DNA from: Enterovibrio norvegicus DSM 15893
GTDB lineage: Bacteria > Pseudomonadota > Gammaproteobacteria > Enterobacterales > Vibrionaceae
DNA: 64,000 nucleotides
Direction: 5' to 3'
NCBI RefSeq assembly: GCF_900115495.1
Contig: NZ_FOWR01000005.1
Coordinates: forward strand, 62,001-126,000
The translations under genes and the position numbers were made by a program. Positions 37,242 to 48,536 of this stretch are shown piece after piece (positions within the stretch are counted from its first letter, which is position 1; each line of letters begins with the position of its first letter). The notes below the pieces were generated by a model. It was not told the DNA's origin. It did no database searches and saw nothing but the letters and a program-made list of their open reading frames with translations.

Positions 37242-38231
37242 ATGCACAAATGGATGTGGAATATGCAAGACAAAGTCATGGTTTCCGCTGGTAATAGTGA
37301 AGCACCAGATAAAAAGTCATTTCGACAGGTTTTAAATAAAGCGGCTCCCTATTTTTTCATGGCGCCTGCGGCAGTTATTTTGATTTTTGCCCTTTTGTAC
37401 CCAATGGCTTACATGATGACGGCGAGTTTCTTTGATTGGAGGCCAAGTCAGCCTTTTTCAGATGCCGAGTTTGTGGGGTTAAGTAACTACGTTTGGCTAC
37501 TTGAAGATGAAGGTTTTTTTGAGTCTTTCTTTGTCACCTTCTCTTTCGCTTTTATCGTTGTTGGTATTGAGATGGTACTTGGAGTAGGGCTTGCGTTAAT
37601 GCTGGAAAGGCCGACAAGAGGCATGTCAATTTATCGAACAATTTTCATTCTACCAATGATGATTGCGCCGATTGCTGTGGGTCTCGTCTGGCGTTACATG
37701 TACAACCCACAATTCGGTATTTTCAACAAAATTCTAAATGGATTGGGCATTGATAGCGTGCCTTGGTTGTCCGATCCATCGTGGTCACTGTTCTCGATCA
37801 TTTTGGCAGACGTTTGGCAATGGACACCTTTTGTCATGATCTTGTCCTTGGCGGCACTTCAATCCCTTTCTAGTTCGGTTGTAGAAGCAGCGAAACTCGA
37901 CGGCGCGTCGAACTGGGCACTTATTTGGCACATTAAAATTCCATTGATGCTGCCCGTGCTCATTGTCACCTTGCTGCTCCGGTTGATCGATGCGTTCAAG
38001 GTATTGGAAGTCATCATGATACTGACCAATGGTGGACCCGGTCTTTCAACTGAAATTCTTGCATTACGAATCTTTAAAACAGTGACAGACAGCCAAGAGC
38101 TTGGCCTAGCTGCCGCGTTATCCAATATGCTGCTTGCGCTTGTTCTGGTCATTACCGTTGCCATGTTCATGTTTAACAAGATGCGTGAAACGCGCAGTGC
38201 AAAAATCAAAGTCACTGCAGAGCAGTACTGA
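37242..38231 (+). CDS. ABC sugar permease, MalF-type
   Basis: 329 residues from 37242; the Met at 37263 is an equally possible start. Six hydrophobic helices, with the EAA loop (Glu-Ala-Ala-Lys-Leu-Asp-Gly-Ala-x5-Trp-x5-Pro) that contacts the ATPase. Forms the membrane channel together with the next gene. Confidence 0.92.
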   Translation: MHKWMWNMQDKVMVSAGNSEAPDKKSFRQVLNKAAPYFFMAPAAVILIFALLYPMAYMMTASFFDWRPSQPFSDAEFVGLSNYVWLLEDEGFFESFFVTFSFAFIVVGIEMVLGVGLALMLERPTRGMSIYRTIFILPMMIAPIAVGLVWRYMYNPQFGIFNKILNGLGIDSVPWLSDPSWSLFSIILADVWQWTPFVMILSLAALQSLSSSVVEAAKLDGASNWALIWHIKIPLMLPVLIVTLLLRLIDAFKVLEVIMILTNGGPGLSTEILALRIFKTVTDSQELGLAAALSNMLLALVLVITVAMFMFNKMRETRSAKIKVTAEQY

Positions 38232-38246
38232 GGAAGGAGGATAAAC

Positions 38247-39074
38247 ATGAACAAGAAGACTTTGAATACAGCGCTTTACTACTTAGTACTCGTCTCGCTG
38301 ATTGTTTTTTCATTGGGGCCAATTGTATTGATGTTCGTGACGTCTTTTAAGTTGAAAGTCGATATCATGAGCGATTCGACGGCATGGTTTTTCATGCCAA
38401 CGCTTCAAAACTATGCGTCCATGCTGGATGACCGCTCTTTGGTCAACAACATTGGTAACTCTCTCTATGTCGCGATTGTATCAACGGCTATCACTCTGTT
38501 TGCCGGTTGTATGGCAGCCTATGCCATTGTGCGTTATCGATTTTTTGGGCGAGATGTGGCATCGATGACAACGTTGATCATGAGAATGGTGCCGCCTGCC
38601 GTCTTGCTCGTTCCAGTCTTTGGTATTTGGACCTTTGACTATGAGATTGATGGCACGCTAAACGGCATTGTGCTTATTTACAGCGCCATGAACCTTCCTT
38701 TTGTTATTTGGATCTTACAGAGCTTTATTCAGCAAATTCCTATCCAGCTGGAGGAAGCGGCCAGAATGGATGGGGCGAATCCTTTTCAAGTGTTTTATCA
38801 CATCATTCTGCCTGTTATACAGCCAGGCCTTGCTGCGGCATCCATATTCACGTTCCGTATTGCGTGGAATGAGTTCCTGATTGCAAATGCCATTTCTGAT
38901 CGAAGTACGAGAACCACACCCGTGTATATCGTGAATTCATTGACGGAATATAACATCGATTGGGGGGCCATCATGGCCATGGGTGTTCTGCTCGCCATAC
39001 CACCGATCATATTTACGTTTGTTGCATCGAAACAAATTATTTCAGGGATGACCGCGGGTGCTGTGAAGGGGTAG
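38247..39074 (+). CDS. ABC sugar permease, MalG-type
   Basis: 275 residues, start fixed by a strong aaggagg Shine-Dalgarno. Six helices with the EAA loop Glu-Glu-Ala-Ala-Arg-Met-Asp-Gly-Ala. Its stop is two bases before the cytochrome c start, so cytochrome and transporter share one transcript. Confidence 0.93.
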   Translation: MNKKTLNTALYYLVLVSLIVFSLGPIVLMFVTSFKLKVDIMSDSTAWFFMPTLQNYASMLDDRSLVNNIGNSLYVAIVSTAITLFAGCMAAYAIVRYRFFGRDVASMTTLIMRMVPPAVLLVPVFGIWTFDYEIDGTLNGIVLIYSAMNLPFVIWILQSFIQQIPIQLEEAARMDGANPFQVFYHIILPVIQPGLAAASIFTFRIAWNEFLIANAISDRSTRTTPVYIVNSLTEYNIDWGAIMAMGVLLAIPPIIFTFVASKQIISGMTAGAVKG

Positions 39075-39076
39075 AG

Positions 39077-40039
39077 ATGACGTGGTTGTTAAAAAGGTTA
39101 GCGATAAAGCCATTATGTCGTTGGCAAAAAAGGCTGCTCGTGTCTCTCGTCATTGCGTTCTTGGTGAGCTTATCTGTGGGGGCCGTCTTTATTTTCGCAC
39201 CGCATTGGATATGGCCGAAAACAGGCGATCACCTGAACATGCTCTCGGCTGATATTGAGAACGGAGAGTATGTTTTCCATTTGTCGGGATGTGCGGCTTG
39301 CCATTCAACGGCGGCGAAGAAAGACGCGCCGCTGGCTGGTGGCAAACGTATCAGAACACCGTTTGGCATCATTACGTCGACGAACATTACACCGGATGAT
39401 GAATTTGGTATCGGCGGTTGGAGCCGAGCGGAATTTGCAGATGCTGTTAGACAGGGAATATCCCCGCAAGGAGTGCATTATTATCCTGCTTTCCCTTACA
39501 CATCTTATATAAAGATGAGTGATCAAGACGTTGTTGATATTCAATCCTACATTGACCAGCGTATTGCACCTATATCGGAGCCTAATAAAAGCAAGGTCTT
39601 GCCGTTTCCGCTAAATATTCGCGCAGGTATCGGTACATGGAAATTGCTTTATAACCAACCTGCTTATGTGTCTGATGTTTCAACTTATACCGAGATTGAG
39701 CAACGCGGTGCCTATTTGGTGGAGGCGTTAGGGCATTGCGGAGAATGCCACACACCACGAGATACGCTGGGTGGACTTTTGCGCGATCAATGGATGGCAG
39801 GTGTGCCTCAAGGGGCGTTTAATCCCGCTCCCAGCTTACTGAATACCCGTGACGCGATGGGGGATTGGACGGACGAAGAGTGGCTCGTGTTTCTTCAAAC
39901 TGGGAAGCTCCCCAACGGAGAATACACAGGGGGTGAAATGAGCCATGTGATAAAGGAAATCACCTCGCATCTTGTACGGAGCGATGCCGAGGCGATGGTT
40001 GCTTATTTTCGAACACTCAATGGTGAGGAGAATCGCTAA
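39077..40039 (+). CDS. Membrane-anchored diheme cytochrome c
   Basis: 320 residues from the ATG at 39077; the frame is open further upstream inside the permease gene but the membrane anchor (about 20-42) begins here. Two c-type haem motifs, Cys72-Ala-Ala-Cys-His and Cys221-Gly-Glu-Cys-His, each in its own cytochrome domain. The type resembles the cytochrome subunits of periplasmic alcohol, gluconate and sugar dehydrogenases. It should pass electrons from a periplasmic oxidation to the respiratory chain, but no partner dehydrogenase is encoded nearby. Coupled (TAATG) to the following DOMON protein. Confidence 0.88.
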   Translation: MTWLLKRLAIKPLCRWQKRLLVSLVIAFLVSLSVGAVFIFAPHWIWPKTGDHLNMLSADIENGEYVFHLSGCAACHSTAAKKDAPLAGGKRIRTPFGIITSTNITPDDEFGIGGWSRAEFADAVRQGISPQGVHYYPAFPYTSYIKMSDQDVVDIQSYIDQRIAPISEPNKSKVLPFPLNIRAGIGTWKLLYNQPAYVSDVSTYTEIEQRGAYLVEALGHCGECHTPRDTLGGLLRDQWMAGVPQGAFNPAPSLLNTRDAMGDWTDEEWLVFLQTGKLPNGEYTGGEMSHVIKEITSHLVRSDAEAMVAYFRTLNGEENR

Positions 40040-41232
40040 TGCCTGCAGTTTGGTTATTACTTTTACTCTTAGCTATTCCTCATAGCGTAAGTGCCGATGA
40101 GTATTGCAAAGATTATCAGCACCAACAGACGTTGATAGACAGTGATCTTAGGCTTTGCTGGTCTTTGAGCAATAACGACACGTTGCGCGTGAAAGCCATT
40201 CACCCCTCAAAGGTATGGATTGGCTTAGGCTTTGGTAAGTTGATGAGCAATGCGGATGCGATTATTGGTTACGCGCACACTAAAGAGGTGAAAGACAGCC
40301 ATTTAACGGGGAGGCTATTGTCATCAGTTCAAACAGACGCAGAACAAAACATTCATCACGCGCAAATTGACGTAGATGAAAACATGACGGTGTTGGTGTT
40401 TGAACGTGCATTAAAAACGTCAGATGAGTCCGATTTTACCATCGATCCGAATGCTGATATCGACATCATTTGGGCGATAGGGGATGGCGACAGATTTAGC
40501 TTTCATGGTGAATATGGTGCACAGAAACTCAATTTTTCTGCAGGCACACAATACACACGTGATATTCCATTTCCGCTTCTTGTTCACGCGGCTTTGATGG
40601 TACTGGCGTGGGCTGTGATGTCACCAGCCATTATTACGATTACACGCTATTTTAAAGTCACACCAGGCCAAGCATTTCCCAAGAAGCTAGATAACAAATT
40701 TTGGTGGATAACGCATTGGCTTGGTCACAGTGTGGTCATCGCTACGTCTCTTATCGCTTTTGTGCTTAGCCTCATGAGTTTGAATGGGTTAGATACATCA
40801 ACCATTCATGCGAAAATTGGGCTGGTAGCCATTTGTCTTTCCTTGATACAAGCCTTTTATGGTTGGGCGAGAGGCACAAAAGGTGGGCCTGTTGACGATG
40901 ATGGGAACCCCGTCCCGAGCAATAAAGTGTTTGGTGACCATTACAACATGACCATCTACAGGCGCGTGTTCGAATGGTTACATAAATCGTTGGGGTACCT
41001 CTTATTGGCGGCCAGTCATGTGGCGATTTATAGCGGATTTTTCTTGTTTGAGCTTGGTGCGTGGGCATATGTCGCGATGCTTGTCTCTGAACTGGTTATG
41101 TTCGCCTTCTACCTGTTCTTCAGCCTTCAGCATCGCTGGGTTGATACCTACCATGCTATTTGGGGGTTTAGTCGACGACACCCGGGTAACAAGTACAGTA
41201 AAAGCCCGTATAAGGATGTCGACCATAAATAG
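40039..41232 (+). CDS. DOMON domain-cytochrome b561 membrane protein
   Basis: 397 residues: a signal peptide (to about Ser-Ala-Asp, residue 19), a periplasmic DOMON domain (about 25-165, with Trp-Ile-Gly-Leu-Gly-Phe and a Trp-Ala-Ile-Gly strand), then a cytochrome b561 domain with several membrane helices. Candidate haem-ligand His residues are His in Val-His-Ala-Ala, Thr-His-Trp-Leu-Gly-His, Ile-His-Ala-Lys and Trp-Leu-His-Lys. Such proteins carry electrons across membranes. With the preceding diheme cytochrome it forms a likely electron-transfer pair tied to sugar uptake. The real redox partner is unknown. Confidence 0.83.
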   Translation: MPAVWLLLLLLAIPHSVSADEYCKDYQHQQTLIDSDLRLCWSLSNNDTLRVKAIHPSKVWIGLGFGKLMSNADAIIGYAHTKEVKDSHLTGRLLSSVQTDAEQNIHHAQIDVDENMTVLVFERALKTSDESDFTIDPNADIDIIWAIGDGDRFSFHGEYGAQKLNFSAGTQYTRDIPFPLLVHAALMVLAWAVMSPAIITITRYFKVTPGQAFPKKLDNKFWWITHWLGHSVVIATSLIAFVLSLMSLNGLDTSTIHAKIGLVAICLSLIQAFYGWARGTKGGPVDDDGNPVPSNKVFGDHYNMTIYRRVFEWLHKSLGYLLLAASHVAIYSGFFLFELGAWAYVAMLVSELVMFAFYLFFSLQHRWVDTYHAIWGFSRRHPGNKYSKSPYKDVDHK

Positions 41233-41237
41233 TGCTG

Positions 41238-41331
41238 CACCCAAACAACCCTGAAGAGGCCTGATTCAGCCAGCATCTTCAGATCGTTTGTGTACTCAGA
41301 TCATTTGTGTACTCAGGTCGTTCGGGTATAA
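41238..41331. repeat. Palindromic intergenic element with inner 17-bp repeats
   Basis: The left end (acccaaacaaccctgaag) and the right end (ctcaggtcgttcgggtata, reversed) are related inverted copies of the motif also found at 11013 and 20868. Inside, a 17-bp unit (agatcgtttgtgtactc) at 41281-41297 recurs at 41298-41314 with one change, and the right end looks like a decayed third copy. It sits between convergent genes and may act as a transcription barrier. Confidence 0.6.
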
Positions 41332-41334
41332 GGG

Positions 41335-42078
41335 TTAACCGAAACCATTTCTATTTTTCATGGCAATTAATGTCGTGTCATAAACGCTATTGAGATGGTT
41401 AATCATCATTTCTTCTGCCCTGTCAGGATCTCTATTTTCAAGCGCGCGAAAGATCATCATGTGTTCGTGATAGCTTTTTTCGATGCTGCCTTCCACGGAC
41501 AGAACAACTCGTCTGAACTGCAGTCCATATGAGTAGAGCTCTTGAACATAATTGTTCAGGATCTCATTAGGGACGCACTCTGCGATAATTCGATGAAATT
41601 GTTTATCTGAGAGTTGGAAATGTACTGGCTGGTCGAAGAGCTTTTCTTGCTGCTCTAGAAGAACGCGAAGTGCTTTTATTCCGCTTGCATCGATGTTCAG
41701 TGTCGCTTTTCTAACGACGGCGCGCTCAATGATTTTTCGTGTTTCAAAGACGGTATCAATATTGTAATTATTGACTTCTAAATCAGAAAGGCTGGGGAGG
41801 AGACTCTGGCATGTTTGAAGTAACTCAGGGCTTCGATTGATCGTTGTCTTTGCGCCGTGGGAGATATTAAGCAGACCAAATTCAGAAATGACCCCCAATG
41901 AACCTCGAACCGTTTCTCTACTAACGCTAAACGTATTGGCGAGTTCTCTTTCACTGGGTAACACATCGCCATCTCTCAGCAGCCCTGTAAAGATCATCTC
42001 TAATATTTTTTCTGCGAGTACTTCTTTTTTTGTTTTGTTTTTCAGTACGTTTTCATCACCAAATAATGGTATCGGCAT
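41335..42078 (-). CDS. FadR-type GntR regulator of the sugar-acid island
   Basis: 247 residues. N-terminal winged HTH (Leu-Pro-Ser-Glu-Arg-Glu-Leu-Ala...Ser-Arg-Glu-Thr-Val-Arg-Gly-Ser) and a C-terminal all-helical FCD domain with putative metal ligands in Lys-Gln-Phe-His-Arg, Tyr-His-Glu-His and Ile-Asn-His-Leu. FCD regulators usually respond to organic or sugar acids. A candidate operator 60 bases upstream suggests autoregulation, and two further sites fit control of both neighbouring operons. Confidence 0.88.
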   Translation of the reverse strand: MPIPLFGDENVLKNKTKKEVLAEKILEMIFTGLLRDGDVLPSERELANTFSVSRETVRGSLGVISEFGLLNISHGAKTTINRSPELLQTCQSLLPSLSDLEVNNYNIDTVFETRKIIERAVVRKATLNIDASGIKALRVLLEQQEKLFDQPVHFQLSDKQFHRIIAECVPNEILNNYVQELYSYGLQFRRVVLSVEGSIEKSYHEHMMIFRALENRDPDRAEEMMINHLNSVYDTTLIAMKNRNGFG

Positions 42079-42137
42079 AGGGAGGTATCCTCTATCAATG
42101 GTAGCCCTAGCGTAAGGTTGGAATTATATCCTTTCAG

Positions 42138-42156
42138 TGGTATCTAAACCATACCA
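42138..42156. promoter_or_regulatory. Candidate operator B upstream of the regulator gene
   Basis: TGGTATCTAAACCATACCA: perfect 6-bp arms TGGTAT / ATACCA with a 7-nt spacer. Eleven of its twelve arm bases equal site A, and the spacers share TAAA in the same place. Confidence 0.7.
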
Positions 42157-42282
42157 GATCAGTGCGACGGATGAAATGAGACGACTGTTTTCTCGTTAAT
42201 GCATGTCGTTTGGACTTAGAAGAAAGACATAAAAGAACAGGCATAAGAGAAATGTGATTGATGTGATTGTTGATGAAAATGA

Positions 42283-42307
42283 CAAAAAGAAGGGGGTAGC
42301 CCCCCTT
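42283..42307 (-). terminator. Terminator of the deacetylase gene
   Basis: GC-rich stem aaggggg / ccccctt, followed on the minus strand by ctttttg, 25 bases after the deacetylase stop. Confidence 0.8.
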
Positions 42308-42331
42308 GAATTACGTTGATGCTCTATCTTT

Positions 42332-43693
42332 TTAACTACTTGGGGAACACGCGTCTATCAGTGACCACGGCGAGTTATCATAAAGCCCTGGCATTTGTTG
42401 TGTCGTCCACCAGCTCGCTTTGTATTTTTTACCATTATACGTGACGGTGTCACCTGTTTGGTATGTCTCGTATACATCCCACTCTTCACTTGGGCATACT
42501 ACCAATGCCTCTGGTGCTTTCATCCAATCAATCAATTGCTTATGGTTTACGAATCGAACCGACGATTTCGATAATGCATAATCAGTAAAGCGTTCCAATA
42601 CCCGCCGCCTGTTCTCAACCGTTGTTTCAGGCATGCCGAAGTGTTCTTGACCATTCACATACCCATAAAATCCAGAATGTAGCCCCAAAACCAAGGGCGC
42701 TTTGTTCCCACTGAGTCTTAGGTCGAGGTTGTATTTATAGATCGCAACAACGTCATCTTCATTTAAACCTGCAGCGCCCCAAGCGGGTTCCGAATACAAA
42801 TTCCAATCAAAGTTATCCCCTTTACCTGAAACCGCATCAAACCAAGGAACACGTGACGCGATCTTATCTCGTAGTGAGTAGGCTAAACCGTATTTCTCTA
42901 ACTCAGCATCAGGCGGCACGATCAGTGTATGCAGCGGCACTTCCCACAACGATGGTTGCTCAGAAACAGGGGGCTTCCACCCACCGTTAACGGCGAGATC
43001 ATGTTCCTTACTGCCATCATGAAGCGTATGCGGCCAGTAATTATTTGTGCCGTCATGTTCTGGTGTGATGCCCGCAGGAAAGCTAACGTCATAAGTGATC
43101 TTATTGGCTGCAATGGCTGATAAGGTATTTTCGTTATAGGTTAAAAACGGCGCTCTAAAACCGCTTACTGACTCAAGGCCTATTCCACCTTTTTCTTCTG
43201 AGGCAAGCAGCAGGGCGTTACAACGCGTGATTTCCTCCTGCCATGCTTCTGCTGTCATCCAATTGTCGAGGGGATTCCAGTTCACTTTATCATCAGGGTG
43301 CGTCTCAGTGTGATTGCCGAGATCGTGTCCTGCTGTTTTCGCGTTTCGCCACAACTGCAGCACGTGTTCATCGGTTCTTGCAGGGTTGCAGTGCATGAAA
43401 AAACTCGCGCTAAGCGGTGCGTTGGCGAAAGCGTCTGCACCTTGCGGGTTTTTACGGCTGTTTAAAAACGCCAAGGTCCATGTCATGCCATCGACGTCGA
43501 GGTTGTCATCGAAACCTAAGCTGATAAACATCGGTGTGATGTCTACGGGAAGTGGGGAATGTTGTGAGGCGTCCAATGCAATCGTTTCTGAAAAACTCGG
43601 TGATGCTACGAATAACATAGAAGACGACAAAATGGCGGTAATACCTACTGACTGTGCGAAGCGGCTTCTTTTTAACCGCATTTTCTTATTCAT
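42332..43693 (-). CDS. Secreted chitin-oligosaccharide deacetylase with CBM5/12
   Basis: 453 residues from the ATG at 43693 (Shine-Dalgarno aagg); upstream codons to 43717 are in frame. A signal peptide ends near Pro-Ser-Phe-Ser-Glu. The NodB-type polysaccharide deacetylase domain has Gly-Phe-Asp-Asp-Asn (catalytic and metal-binding Asp) and Gly-Asn-His-Thr-Glu-Thr-His (metal-binding His pair). The last ~45 residues form one chitin-binding module of family 5/12 (Trp-x-Tyr, Tyr-x-Thr-Gly-Asp-x-Val, Tyr-Lys-Ala-Ser-Trp-Trp-Thr). It matches the Vibrio enzymes that deacetylate chitobiose, though some of those carry two binding modules. Confidence 0.9.
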   Translation of the reverse strand: MNKKMRLKRSRFAQSVGITAILSSSMLFVASPSFSETIALDASQHSPLPVDITPMFISLGFDDNLDVDGMTWTLAFLNSRKNPQGADAFANAPLSASFFMHCNPARTDEHVLQLWRNAKTAGHDLGNHTETHPDDKVNWNPLDNWMTAEAWQEEITRCNALLLASEEKGGIGLESVSGFRAPFLTYNENTLSAIAANKITYDVSFPAGITPEHDGTNNYWPHTLHDGSKEHDLAVNGGWKPPVSEQPSLWEVPLHTLIVPPDAELEKYGLAYSLRDKIASRVPWFDAVSGKGDNFDWNLYSEPAWGAAGLNEDDVVAIYKYNLDLRLSGNKAPLVLGLHSGFYGYVNGQEHFGMPETTVENRRRVLERFTDYALSKSSVRFVNHKQLIDWMKAPEALVVCPSEEWDVYETYQTGDTVTYNGKKYKASWWTTQQMPGLYDNSPWSLIDACSPSS

Positions 43694-45164
<1,471 letters not shown>

Positions 45165-45183
45165 GCATTGGGGTAATTGATAA

Positions 45184-47571
45184 ATGAAATTCAGTGAATC
45201 CTGGCTTCGCGAGTGGGTTAAACCTGCTGTAAATAGCGAAGAACTGGCACACCAAATCACCATGGCTGGTCTAGAAGTAGACGACGTAGAAGCTGTTGCT
45301 GGTGAATTTACCGGCGTTGTTGTTGGTGAAGTTGTTGAGTGTGGTCAACACCCTGATGCTGACAAACTGCGTGTAACCAAAGTGAACGTAGGCGGCGAAG
45401 AGCTGCTAGACATCGTTTGTGGTGCATCTAACTGTCGCCTTGGTTTGAAAGTTGCAGTAGCAACGGTAGGTGCTGTGCTGCCTGGCGATTTCAAAATCAA
45501 GAAAGCGAAACTTCGCGGTCAACCTTCACACGGCATGCTTTGCTCATTCACTGAGCTAGGTATTGATGTTGAGTCTGACGGCATCATGGAATTGCCTGCA
45601 GATGCGGTTATCGGTACTGATTTCCGTGAGTTCCTTGCACTGAACGACGTCACCATTGATGTAGACCTCACAGCGAACCGTGCTGACTGTCTGAGCATCA
45701 AAGGCCTGGCTCGTGAAGTCGGCGTGTTGAACCGCGCAGAAGTGACTGACCCAGCATTCGAAAAAGTTGCGCCGTCAATTGACGACAAAATTGCTGTTGC
45801 TATCGAAGCACCACAAGCGTGTCCGCGCTACTTAGGCCGCGTTGTTCGCAACGTAAACGTGAAAGCAGCAACGCCACTTTGGATGCAAGAGAAATTGCGT
45901 CGTAGCGGTGTGCGTTCTATCGACCCAATCGTTGATATCACAAACTACGTGATGCTAGAACAAGGCCAACCAATGCACGCATTTGATCTTTCTAAGATCG
46001 AAGGCGGTATCGTTGCGCGTATGGCGAAGCAAGGCGAGAAACTGGTTCTTCTGGACGGTAACGAAGCTGAGCTTAACGACAACACCCTTGTTATCGCTGA
46101 CCACAATAAAGCACTGGCGATTGCCGGTATCTTTGGTGGCGAATTCTCCGGTGTGAATGACGAAACGACTGACGTATTGCTTGAAGCAGCATTCTTTGCG
46201 CCAGATGCAATCCGTGGTCGCGCACGTAGCTACGGCCTGCACACAGACTCATCTCACCGTTTTGAGCGTGGCGTAGATTCAAATCTTCAGTTCCATGCGA
46301 TGGAACGTGCGACACAGCTACTGATTGAAATCTGTGGCGGTGAAGCAGGAGAGATCGTGGGTCAAGAGTCTGAAGAGAATCTGCCGAAAGCGAAAACCAT
46401 TTCTCTGCGTCGCACCAAGCTTGATAACTTGCTGGGTCACAGCATTTCAAACGACGACGTTGTAGAAATCCTGACTCGCCTAGGTTGTGACGTTGAAACC
46501 ACAGACGCAGGTTGGACAGCGAAAGCACCTTCATGGCGTTTTGATATGGCCATTGAAGAAGATTTGGTTGAAGAAGTTGGCCGTATCTTCGGTTACGACA
46601 ACATTCCAAACCAAGCGCCAGCAGCACACCTAACAATGAACCTACACAAAGAAGCGAACCAGCCTCTGAAACGTGTGCGTGATTTGTTGGTTGACCGTGG
46701 TTACCATGAAGCCATCACCTACAGCTTTGTAGAGCCTTCGCAACAAGCGTTGATCGTTCCAAACGTTGAGCCATTGATTCTGCCACACCCAATATCTGCG
46801 GACATGTCAGCCATGCGCCTGAGCCTGTGGACGGGTCTACTCAACACTGTTGCTTACAACCAAAAACGTCAGCAACCACGTGTGCGTTTGTTTGAAGCGG
46901 GTCTTCGCTTTATTCCTGAAGCGTCTGCTGAAAACGGCATGCGTCAAGAAATGATGCTTGCAGGCGTGATTGCAGGCCCTCGCTCTGAAGAGCATTGGGA
47001 CATCGCGACGAATGGCGTTGACTTCTTCGACATGAAGGGCGATTTGGAAGCGGTTCTAGAGCTTACTGCTAATGAGCTGGCATACAGCTTTAAAGCCGCT
47101 AAGCACCCAGCACTGCACCCTGGCCAAAGCGCAGCTATTGAAGTTGATGGCAAGATCGTTGGTCACATCGGTACTGTTCACCCTGAACTAGAGCGTAAGT
47201 TTGGTCTTAATGGCCGTACTGTCGTATTCGAAATCGAGTGGGCTGCGATCAACCAACGTGTTACCCCTGAAGCGGTTGTCATTTCGAAGTTCCCTGCGAA
47301 CCGCCGTGATATCGCTGTGATTGTGGGCGACGACGTTGAATCTGAAGCTGTGGTTCGCGCGTGTTTGGATACCGACAATGCGCTGATTAAAGCTTCTAAG
47401 CTTTTTGACCTTTATAAAGGTAAGGGTGTTGAAGACGGTAAGAAGAGTTTAGCCATTGCGCTAACACTTCAATCTGACGAACGCACACTTGAAGAAAGCG
47501 ATATTTCTGAGTCAGTTGCGGCGGTAGTTGCACACCTTGGCGAAAAATTTGGCGCGAATCTTCGCGACTAA
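45184..47571 (+). CDS. pheT: Phenylalanyl-tRNA synthetase beta subunit
   Basis: 795 residues, full length. An N-terminal tRNA-binding EMAP-like domain (about 40-150), B3/B4 editing domain, B5 domain, catalytic-like core and a C-terminal ferredoxin-like anticodon-binding domain ([11 protein letters not shown]). Starts 19 bases after pheS. Confidence 0.98.
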   Translation: MKFSESWLREWVKPAVNSEELAHQITMAGLEVDDVEAVAGEFTGVVVGEVVECGQHPDADKLRVTKVNVGGEELLDIVCGASNCRLGLKVAVATVGAVLPGDFKIKKAKLRGQPSHGMLCSFTELGIDVESDGIMELPADAVIGTDFREFLALNDVTIDVDLTANRADCLSIKGLAREVGVLNRAEVTDPAFEKVAPSIDDKIAVAIEAPQACPRYLGRVVRNVNVKAATPLWMQEKLRRSGVRSIDPIVDITNYVMLEQGQPMHAFDLSKIEGGIVARMAKQGEKLVLLDGNEAELNDNTLVIADHNKALAIAGIFGGEFSGVNDETTDVLLEAAFFAPDAIRGRARSYGLHTDSSHRFERGVDSNLQFHAMERATQLLIEICGGEAGEIVGQESEENLPKAKTISLRRTKLDNLLGHSISNDDVVEILTRLGCDVETTDAGWTAKAPSWRFDMAIEEDLVEEVGRIFGYDNIPNQAPAAHLTMNLHKEANQPLKRVRDLLVDRGYHEAITYSFVEPSQQALIVPNVEPLILPHPISADMSAMRLSLWTGLLNTVAYNQKRQQPRVRLFEAGLRFIPEASAENGMRQEMMLAGVIAGPRSEEHWDIATNGVDFFDMKGDLEAVLELTANELAYSFKAAKHPALHPGQSAAIEVDGKIVGHIGTVHPELERKFGLNGRTVVFEIEWAAINQRVTPEAVVISKFPANRRDIAVIVGDDVESEAVVRACLDTDNALIKASKLFDLYKGKGVEDGKKSLAIALTLQSDERTLEESDISESVAAVVAHLGEKFGANLRD

Positions 47572-47587
47572 TATGCAAAATATCAAT

Positions 47588-47615
47588 AAAAAAGCAGCCT
47601 AATGGCTGCTTTTTT
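47588..47615 (+). terminator. pheT terminator
   Basis: 12-bp perfect stem aaaaaagcagcc / ggctgctttttt with a 4-nt loop. It separates pheST from ihfA, which in E. coli are adjacent. Confidence 0.93.
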
Positions 47616-47984
47616 TATGTCTAAAAGTTCTAACACCTATCACTCTGATAAATCAATGTTTTATCAGCTATGCAACAAATGACCTTACGCAAACGATAAA
47701 AGTCTAGTAAAAACAGATGATAATGAGAGATACGCAAAAACTGTGTATCACTTTTTATGCATGTCTCAAGAATGAAAAACTCATAAACAGAGCACTGTTC
47801 TAAATAATGATATGGAAAAAAGTTGGCGCAAATCAGCCAGTTGGCATACACTGTTGATAAGTTGCTGCAGAGGAACTGACTGCTCGAATGAACAGGAAAT
47901 GAATATTTCGATGCAGTGAAAAAATATCGTGGTGTAGATACGACGTATCACATTTGTGTTTAACATTTCTTGAGGGAATGACCT
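47616..47984. other. ihfA upstream region
   Basis: AT-rich, no gene supported on either strand. It must carry the ihfA promoter. Confidence 0.6.
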
Positions 47985-48281
47985 ATGGCGCTCACCAAGG
48001 CCGATTTGGCTGAGAACCTGTTTGAAAACGTCGGAATGAGCAAGCGGGACGCCAAGGAGACTGTTGAAGCCTTTTTTGAAGAAGTTAGAAAAGCGCTTGA
48101 AGCTGGCGAACAAGTAAAACTGTCGGGATTCGGTAACTTTGATCTTCGAGACAAGAATGAACGTCCTGGCCGCAACCCAAAAACGGGTGAAGATATCCCA
48201 ATTACTGCTCGACGTGTGGTGACGTTCCGTCCGGGACAGAAACTGAAAGCACGCGTTGAAGATGCCAAGCTGGAAAAATAA
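47985..48281 (+). CDS. ihfA: Integration host factor alpha subunit
   Basis: 98 residues. HU/IHF fold with the DNA-intercalating arm [10 protein letters not shown] and the Gly-Phe-Gly-Asn-Phe signature. Bends DNA as a heterodimer with IhfB in replication, recombination and transcription. Ribosome-binding site gaggga. Confidence 0.97.
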   Translation: MALTKADLAENLFENVGMSKRDAKETVEAFFEEVRKALEAGEQVKLSGFGNFDLRDKNERPGRNPKTGEDIPITARRVVTFRPGQKLKARVEDAKLEK

Positions 48282-48303
48282 CAGTCCAGTGTGACGTTGG
48301 AAG

Positions 48304-48332
48304 AAACCGTAGCCTAATCGCTGCGGTTTTTT
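48304..48332 (+). terminator. ihfA terminator
   Basis: 10-bp stem aaaccgtagc / gctgcggttt (one G-T pair), 6-nt loop, followed by tttatt. Confidence 0.85.
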
Positions 48333-48536
48333 ATTGCCTGTGACATACCTCATTTTCCTCAAATACAGAGTGTAACCCCTTTCTTCCGTTTCAATTTCAA
48401 ACGCCTACCTCCCAATTCAATCGTCAATTTCAGTGAAATCATTGTTGTCACATTGTTAGATTTGTATATTGTCTAAAAGATACGATCAACCACCGCAATA
48501 AATACGAGAAGGTGGGTATATATTAGGGACAATACA

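Noticed and set aside
46091..46636. 181-residue minus-strand frame inside pheT
   Set aside because: Shadow of a highly conserved gene with strongly biased codon use.
47781..48362. 193-residue minus-strand frame across ihfA
   Set aside because: Antisense of a conserved gene and its terminator, with no family resemblance or ribosome-binding site.
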